This document shows positions 33,698 to 37,896 of a DNA stretch of 37,896 nt, piece by piece. The translations under genes and the position numbers were made by a program. Under the pieces are notes generated by a model. It was not told the origin of the DNA. It worked only from the letters and a program-made list of their open reading frames with translations, and did no database searches. Each line of letters starts with the position of its first letter. The stretch's first letter is position 1. This DNA is from Actinobacteria bacterium ADurb.Bin346 (GTDB lineage Bacteria > Actinomycetota > Humimicrobiia > Humimicrobiales > Humimicrobiaceae), in NCBI GenBank assembly GCA_002068775.1, contig MWAX01000158.1, forward strand, positions 1-37,896. The letters run 5' to 3'.

Positions 33698-34740
33698 TTT
33701 GATCTGCTCCTTTCTCTCCACCAGTCAAGAGTGTCTTTTAAAGTGTGTTTAATATTATATTCCGGTTTCCAGCCCGTATGATTTTTTATCCTTGTGTTAT
33801 CACCATATATTGATTTAACATCAACCGGTCTTAACTTTTTTTTGTCTACAGTAATCTTTATTTTTCCGACTTTGCTTAATGATATCATCATATCCAGCAT
33901 ATCAGAAATCCTTGTTTTTATACCGGAGCATACATTATACGGTTCTCCCGGCTTCCCGTATTCTGTAATAAAACAATATGCCCTCACCGCATCTCTTACA
34001 TCCAGAAAATCCCTGTATGCTTCAAGGTTGCCCGTGAATACCTCGGGCTTCTTATGCCCTGCTTCAATCTCAGCAATCTGTTTTGCAAAATCAGCCGTGA
34101 CAAAATTTTCAGACTGACCGGGTCCAATATGATTAAAAGAGCGCGAAATGAATACTGGCATTCCATAAGCTTTTTGATAGGTAGCAGCAAAAAAATCTAT
34201 AGCAGCTTTGCTTATTGCATAAGGATTGCTTGGCCCTATATGAAAATTTTCGGTAATCGCAGTGTCTCCGTCGTTTTTAACCGGCGCATATTCTTCTGCA
34301 GTGCAGGCAATCAGTATCCTGCAATCAGGGCTGTAACTTCTCGCCGCTTCAAGAAGCTGGATGCCGGCAATGACATTTACTTCAAAAGTTTTTACAGGAT
34401 CCTTCCATGAATAGCCAACAGAAGGCTGACCGGCAAGATGATATATGCGGTCAGGTTTTATTTTTTTTATTATTTCCCGGACAACCTTTTTTATTGAAAT
34501 ATCTGCCTTAATGAAATTGACTCTTTCCATTTTTCCGGCACTGGCTGCAGAGCAGCCATTGTTGAAACTGTAATCAGTGATATCTGCTGCGGTGATATCT
34601 TCTGCGCTGATCAATGGCATCTTTCGGGGCAGACATTTATCCTTTTCAACTTTTTTATCCGGACTGGAAGAGCTGCCCAGAAGATAATCTATAAGATGTC
34701 TTCCGGCAAATCCGCAGGCGCCCGTTATAAGTACTTTCAA
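33694..34740 (-). CDS. rmd: GDP-4-dehydro-6-deoxy-D-mannose reductase-like SDR (Rmd type)
   Basis: The enzyme probably reduces the Gmd product to GDP-D-rhamnose. The 348 residues have the NAD(P) loop GACGFAGRHL (7-16), catalytic TAEEY and Tyr174/Lys178 (YAISK), and the family segments HLAGQPSVGYSW, SFNHIGPGQSENFVTADF, NLEAYRDFLDVRDAVRAY and YNVCSG, which favour Rmd over fucose synthase. A ~50-residue Ser/Lys-rich insertion (about 22-72) after the first helix is unusual. The start is TTG at 34740 with CGGAG upstream. It overlaps the guanylyltransferase gene. The exact product stereochemistry is inferred. Confidence 0.85.
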   Translation of the reverse strand: MKVLITGACGFAGRHLIDYLLGSSSSPDKKVEKDKCLPRKMPLISAEDITAADITDYSFNNGCSAASAGKMERVNFIKADISIKKVVREIIKKIKPDRIYHLAGQPSVGYSWKDPVKTFEVNVIAGIQLLEAARSYSPDCRILIACTAEEYAPVKNDGDTAITENFHIGPSNPYAISKAAIDFFAATYQKAYGMPVFISRSFNHIGPGQSENFVTADFAKQIAEIEAGHKKPEVFTGNLEAYRDFLDVRDAVRAYCFITEYGKPGEPYNVCSGIKTRISDMLDMMISLSKVGKIKITVDKKKLRPVDVKSIYGDNTRIKNHTGWKPEYNIKHTLKDTLDWWRERSRSK

Positions 34741-34770
34741 TTAATGCTCCGGTATCTAAATGGTTTTGTC

Positions 34771-35640
34771 TTATTTTAAAAGATTTTTTACAAAAGTTAA
34801 AAAGATTCTTATGCCAAGGACTATAACAACAAAGGGCAAAAGCAGTACCCTTGAAGTTTTTTTGTAATTCTTCCAGAAAAAATAAAGAACACTCTTTTGC
34901 ATGCGCACGCTCGAAACCAGCTCACTTTTATGTGTGCTCCCTCCTATGTGATGCAATATTTCAGCATGAGGACAGTAAATAACTTTCCACCCCTTTTTCC
35001 ACATCTGGAAACACAGATCTGTATCTTCAACATACATGAAATAATTTTCATCCATGAGTCCTGAGTCATCCAGTGCCAGGCGCCTTATAAGCATGCATGA
35101 GCCGGATACCCAGTCCACTTCAAAAGGCTTGTCCCTTCCTGCGTCAGCCAGCTTATACCTTCTTGAAAACCTGTTATTGGGTGCAATATTATGAAGTATT
35201 GCATGCATCCCCGCATCAAAAAAAGAAGGGAAACGCCTGCATGAAAGCTGCGTTGTGCCGTCAGCGTTTATAATTTTTGGACCTGTTACCCCTCCGTCTA
35301 TATTTTCTTCCATAAAAGCAACAAGTTTCTCTATTGATTTTTCATATACTTCACAATCACTGTTGATGAGCAGGACATACTTTGAGCTGCTGTTTTTTAT
35401 TGCAATATTATTAGCTGCAGCAAAACCGAGATTTTTCTCATTTAATATAAGACTGACAGAAGGATAATTATTTTTTATCAGCTCTGCAGAGCCGTCTGTC
35501 GAAGCATTATCCACGGCTATGATCTCAAAATCAAAAGGGGGTTTGAATTTCAGCAGAGAGTCAATGCATTTTTTCAAATAGTTGCTGCTGTTATAGCTGA
35601 CTATTACGATACTTAATGTGCAAAATGAATTTTTCAACAT
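34771..35640 (-). CDS. Family 2 glycosyltransferase (WbbL-like)
   Basis: The 289-residue enzyme probably transfers a deoxyhexose to a lipid-linked or surface glycan. It has the GT2 core: LSIVIVSYNSSNYLKKCIDS, AVDNASTDGS, the metal motif NSDCE, DWVSGSCMLIRR, and MYVEDTDLCFQMWKKGW. A membrane helix closes the C-terminus (about 265-285). The pattern is that of rhamnosyltransferases of the WbbL family. It begins 31 bases upstream of rmd. No ribosome binding site precedes the ATG, and a promoter lies so close that the mRNA is probably leaderless. Confidence 0.9.
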   Translation of the reverse strand: MLKNSFCTLSIVIVSYNSSNYLKKCIDSLLKFKPPFDFEIIAVDNASTDGSAELIKNNYPSVSLILNEKNLGFAAANNIAIKNSSSKYVLLINSDCEVYEKSIEKLVAFMEENIDGGVTGPKIINADGTTQLSCRRFPSFFDAGMHAILHNIAPNNRFSRRYKLADAGRDKPFEVDWVSGSCMLIRRLALDDSGLMDENYFMYVEDTDLCFQMWKKGWKVIYCPHAEILHHIGGSTHKSELVSSVRMQKSVLYFFWKNYKKTSRVLLLPFVVIVLGIRIFLTFVKNLLK

Positions 35641-35648
35641 ATAGAAAT

Positions 35649-35677
35649 AATGTAAGATAAGAAAGATAAAATGTAAA
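35649..35677 (-). promoter_or_regulatory. Predicted promoter for the glycan cluster, near-leaderless
   Basis: Minus-strand TTTACA (35677-35672), a 17-base spacer and TACATT (35654-35649). Only 8 bases separate the -10 box from the ATG at 35640, so transcription would begin within one or two bases of the start codon. Confidence 0.4.
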
Positions 35678-35690
35678 CTCTATTTTATTG

Positions 35691-35733
35691 AAAATAAAAA
35701 TCGGTGGTCCCTTCTTTTTAAAAGAAACCACCG
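35691..35733 (-). terminator. Strong hairpin terminator after the antitoxin-like gene
   Basis: On the minus strand CGGTGGT pairs with ACCACCG (35733-35727 with 35708-35702), with an inner TTCTT/AAGAA helix, and is followed by ATTTTTATTTT. It ends transcription from the small gene at 35906-36118 before the glycan cluster. It could also act as an attenuator. Confidence 0.7.
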
Positions 35734-35822
35734 GCGTTCATTCTTTTTTCAGCTTGCCCCTGACAGTCTGCTCAATGAAGACCTGGGCATTATTTATTTG
35801 CACCGGGCAAGACAAACCTTGA

Positions 35823-35891
35823 GTTAAATTAAGCATATTGGGCTAAATTAAGCTAAATTAAACTGAATTAAGCAAATTTGAGCCGCATTAA
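35823..35891. repeat. Tandem array of 10-bp units (GCTAAATTAA)
   Basis: Units at 35842 and 35852 are identical (GCTAAATTAA). Related units follow at 35862 (ACTGAATTAA), 35872 (GCAAATTTGA) and 35882 (GCCGCATTAA), and precede at 35823 (GTTAAATTAA) and 35833 (GCATATTGG). The array lies in the 3' region of the antitoxin-like transcript. Confidence 0.75.
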
Positions 35892-35905
35892 GCGCAAAAG
35901 AAAGA

Positions 35906-36118
35906 TTATATCTTTTTTTCTCTTTCAGCAGCTTCAAGCATTTTCTTTGCTATCCTGAGTTCAGTTTTTCTCCTGATCTCTTCCGTATAAACCCTAAGCT
36001 CTCCCACAAGCCTGTTATACCTGGTAATATAAATAGTGTCACCAAGGTTTTTTGTCAGATATTCTGTAAGGTTTACCCTCAAGTCATTAGTATCGATTCT
36101 CTTTATATCGTCTTCCAT
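35906..36118 (-). CDS. Phd/YefM-like antitoxin, orphan
   Basis: The 70-residue product starts MEDDIKRIDTNDLRVNLTEY and continues LGDTIYITRYNRLVGELRVY, which follows the N-terminal DNA-binding fold of Phd/YefM antitoxins (a helix with xLRxNLxEYL, then xxITRxxRxVxxL). The rest is a charged helix (EEIRRKTELRIAKKMLEAAE) as in toxin-binding tails. I chose ATG at 36118, which has AGAGGTGAG close upstream, over GTG at 36127. No toxin gene is adjacent on either side, so it may act only as a regulator. A consensus promoter and a terminator frame it. Confidence 0.7.
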   Translation of the reverse strand: MEDDIKRIDTNDLRVNLTEYLTKNLGDTIYITRYNRLVGELRVYTEEIRRKTELRIAKKMLEAAEREKKI

Positions 36119-36130
36119 AGTTCTCACCTC

Positions 36131-36159
36131 TTAAAAATTTAAACTTTTAAAAATTTAAA
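36131..36159 (-). repeat. 13-base direct repeat in the leader of the antitoxin-like gene
   Basis: TTAAAAATTTAAA occurs at 36131-36143 and 36147-36159. Each copy is nearly palindromic. The pair lies between the promoter and the ribosome binding site of the Phd-like gene and could be its autoregulatory operator. Confidence 0.6.
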
Positions 36160-36235
36160 AAACTGATTAAAATTAATTAATCTTTTAGACTATTATTAGA
36201 GATTACTATTTTATCATATATAATTCTACAAATCT

Positions 36236-36264
36236 ATTATAAAAATCTTAAAGTCAAATGTCAA
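36236..36264 (-). promoter_or_regulatory. Perfect consensus promoter of the antitoxin-like gene
   Basis: Minus-strand TTGACA (36264-36259), a 17-base spacer and TATAAT (36241-36236) match the housekeeping consensus at every position. Transcription would start near 36229, leaving a leader of about 110 bases before the ATG. Confidence 0.65.
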
Positions 36265-36323
36265 ATTATTATAATATAGATAAATTATAGTTTTTTTAGG
36301 CATGTTTAATAAAAGAATGCAGT

Positions 36324-37454
36324 TCAGAAATTCTTCCTTACAGCAATTCCAAAAAGGTAGCCAATAAGCTTGGCGGTTTCTGTGTACACCATCATCACAG
36401 GTATAGTAAAAAATATTATTACTTTTATTAAAAAGAGAGGTTTTATTCTCCCCATGTAGTTATTGACTTTTTTATTGTCCAGAAAGTAATTTATTCTTAA
36501 ATAAGGTTTATACATGAAATAGATTATAACCGGCAGAATCCCAAAAAGAATCCAGGGGCTGAACAGTACAGACAGGACAATAAGCAATGCAAAAAAAAAT
36601 AAAGAGGCAAATCTTATAAAATGTCTTATAAAGTACATCCTGCCAATGGCATCACCTTTAGCATAACGGAAAAATTGCCTGAACACCGCCGGAAGGCTGT
36701 TTCGAAGGTTCCAGTAGACCTCAGCTCCGGGATTAAAGTTTATTTTATGGCCTGAATTTATAAGATTAAAATTAAATCTCATATCCTCTCCATAATCCAT
36801 GTTGACGGGATATCCCCCGGCTGAGCGCCATGCTGCCTTTGAAAAACCTATATTTCTGGAGGATGGCATGAAACTGTCCTTTTTTATTTCATCCTTGCGG
36901 GGCATGACGCAAACAGCAAGGCATGCCTGTATAAAATTCTCTATATATGGATAGTTATAACCTCCGGTGACAGTTATTTTGTCCTGCGAAGAATTCTGGC
37001 ATGACGCTATTTCTTCAACCCAGTTATCTGCTAAAATGCAGCCTGCGTCACTGACACATATGAATTCATTTGAGCTATTTTCAATTGCTATGTTTCTTCC
37101 TTCAGATATGCGCGCTCCCTCAACTCTGAAAACCTTTATTGCAGTGACCCCTTTGAAATTATATTCATGCAGTAATTCGACATTAAATTTTTTATCATAA
37201 TCAGGACCGATTCGTACCAAGCCTGGTATAGGGTCAGGTTTTGCTGTGGCATTGCCTGTATCTGAGCTCGAAACCATGCTTATCTTTTCCAGGCAATCTT
37301 TAATAATGTCAGCAGTGCCGTCAGTAGACCCGCCGTCTACAATAATGATTTCGTCAGGAACTCTGGACTGTTTCAGCAGAGTATGAAGGAATACGGCAAC
37401 TGAATCCGCCTCATTATAGAGTGTAGTTATAAAGCTTATTTTTTTATCCTGCAT
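36324..37454 (-). CDS. Family 2 glycosyltransferase with membrane C-terminus
   Basis: The 376-residue protein starts with ISFITTLYNEADSV and IIIVDGGSTDGTADII (GT-A nucleotide-binding part), has a metal motif CVSDAGC (about 130) and a DYGEDMRFNFNL acceptor-side segment, and ends with three or four membrane helices (about 275-370). An insertion of about 40 residues (about 55-100) splits the first Rossmann half. It probably adds sugars to a lipid-linked polymer at the membrane. Donor and acceptor are unknown. It begins 19 bases after the stop of the next glycosyltransferase gene. Confidence 0.88.
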   Translation of the reverse strand: MQDKKISFITTLYNEADSVAVFLHTLLKQSRVPDEIIIVDGGSTDGTADIIKDCLEKISMVSSSDTGNATAKPDPIPGLVRIGPDYDKKFNVELLHEYNFKGVTAIKVFRVEGARISEGRNIAIENSSNEFICVSDAGCILADNWVEEIASCQNSSQDKITVTGGYNYPYIENFIQACLAVCVMPRKDEIKKDSFMPSSRNIGFSKAAWRSAGGYPVNMDYGEDMRFNFNLINSGHKINFNPGAEVYWNLRNSLPAVFRQFFRYAKGDAIGRMYFIRHFIRFASLFFFALLIVLSVLFSPWILFGILPVIIYFMYKPYLRINYFLDNKKVNNYMGRIKPLFLIKVIIFFTIPVMMVYTETAKLIGYLFGIAVRKNF

Positions 37455-37473
37455 GATTGCTTACCCTGACAAT

Positions 37474-37896
37474 TCATATCCCTTTGAAATAAAGTTTTAT
37501 CGCTTCACTGCATATAGCAGCCTGGTTTTTATAAAATCTTTTCTGTCCCCTGAAATTTAAAATAAAGAGAAGATAATATGCGATGAGCCGGTTTATTGTA
37601 TATTTAAAATATAAAATACTCAATACCTGGCCTCTGAGCCAGCCGTGGTTTCTTGAAAAATAGATCTTTCTGCTTTTCCAGACCTGTGCTTCCCGAAGAG
37701 CCATGTTGCGCAAAGCAACAGCTCCATCTGAGTGCTTCACTTTATAATCTGCATAATAATAATTAGCATAACCTTTTTTTACAAGCGAAAGGCAGAGCTC
37801 CGCATCCTCACTGTACATAAAATAAGCTTCATTGAATCTGCCGGCTTTTTTAAAGACAGCGCTTTTTATAAGGAGAAAAGCTCCTGAGACCCAGTC
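37474..37896 (-). CDS. Family 2 glycosyltransferase, C-terminal part (cut by window edge)
   Basis: The open frame runs to the last base of the window, giving the last 140 codons. It begins DWVSGAFLLIKSAVF and continues FMYSEDAELCLSLVKKGY, the acceptor-side half of a WbbL-like GT2 domain (compare DWVSG and FMYVEDTDLC in the enzyme at 34771). A helix (YLLFILNF) lies near the C-terminus. The catalytic N-terminal half lies outside the window, so substrate and exact length cannot be given. Confidence 0.85.
   Translation of the reverse strand, partial: DWVSGAFLLIKSAVFKKAGRFNEAYFMYSEDAELCLSLVKKGYANYYYADYKVKHSDGAVALRNMALREAQVWKSRKIYFSRNHGWLRGQVLSILYFKYTINRLIAYYLLFILNFRGQKRFYKNQAAICSEAIKLYFKGI

Noticed and set aside
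35691..35760. T-box riboswitch before the glycan cluster
   Set aside because: The GGTGG/CCACC hairpin recalls a T-box antiterminator, but the conserved TGGNACCGCG sequence and a specifier stem are absent. A simple terminator fits better.

Overview
The window is AT-rich chromosomal DNA in which almost every gene reads on the minus strand, so the natural reading order runs from high to low coordinates. Only perR and katA are on the plus strand. Gene content and order suggest a deep-branching, low-GC member of the Actinomycetota. From memory of mycobacterial genomes, secA, hpf and comF, then ahcY, a bifunctional phosphoglucose/phosphomannose isomerase, phosphomannomutase, sugar-1-phosphate nucleotidyltransferases and a WbbL-like glycosyltransferase occupy neighbouring positions there, as do prfB, ftsE, ftsX and smpB. 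Apparently leaderless genes also fit that group. The affiliation is inferred, not proven.

Layout from the right end: two family 2 glycosyltransferases (one cut by the window edge); a small orphan Phd/YefM-like antitoxin gene with a consensus promoter and a terminator; then a glycan precursor block (glycosyltransferase, GDP-deoxyhexose reductase, mannose-1-phosphate guanylyltransferase, gmd, phosphomannomutase, isomerase) that could make GDP-mannose and GDP-rhamnose for a surface polymer. Next come ahcY and mtnA (methyl-cycle and methylthioadenosine salvage), a second nucleotidyltransferase, comF, a cold-shock protein, hpf and secA, and prfB with its programmed +1 frameshift. ftsE, ftsX, an M23 peptidase with coiled coils and a PDZ/S41 protease form a cell-wall and division group. 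smpB and the tmRNA gene ssrA (tag ANDSELALAA) follow, then a polysaccharide deacetylase.

The left part is more accessory: an ABC importer of the TrpXYZ type, a 350-bp gap filled with two degenerate tandem-repeat arrays, two P1B metal ATPases (a Zn/Cd type lacking an N-terminal metal-binding domain, and a CopB type), convergent plus-strand perR-katA, a very AT-rich AbiE toxin-antitoxin pair, and the start of the ATP synthase operon (atpB, E, F, H and the first part of atpA).

Observations most worth following: a 28-bp element (25 identities) placed upstream of both the perR-katA promoter and ssrA in the same orientation; an AtpH that lacks room for its N-terminal domain; a DKTKT in place of DKTGT in the Zn-type ATPase; the short-period arrays in two gaps; the orphan antitoxin locus with its operator-like leader repeats; and two genes whose predicted promoters sit so close to the start codon that they are probably leaderless.
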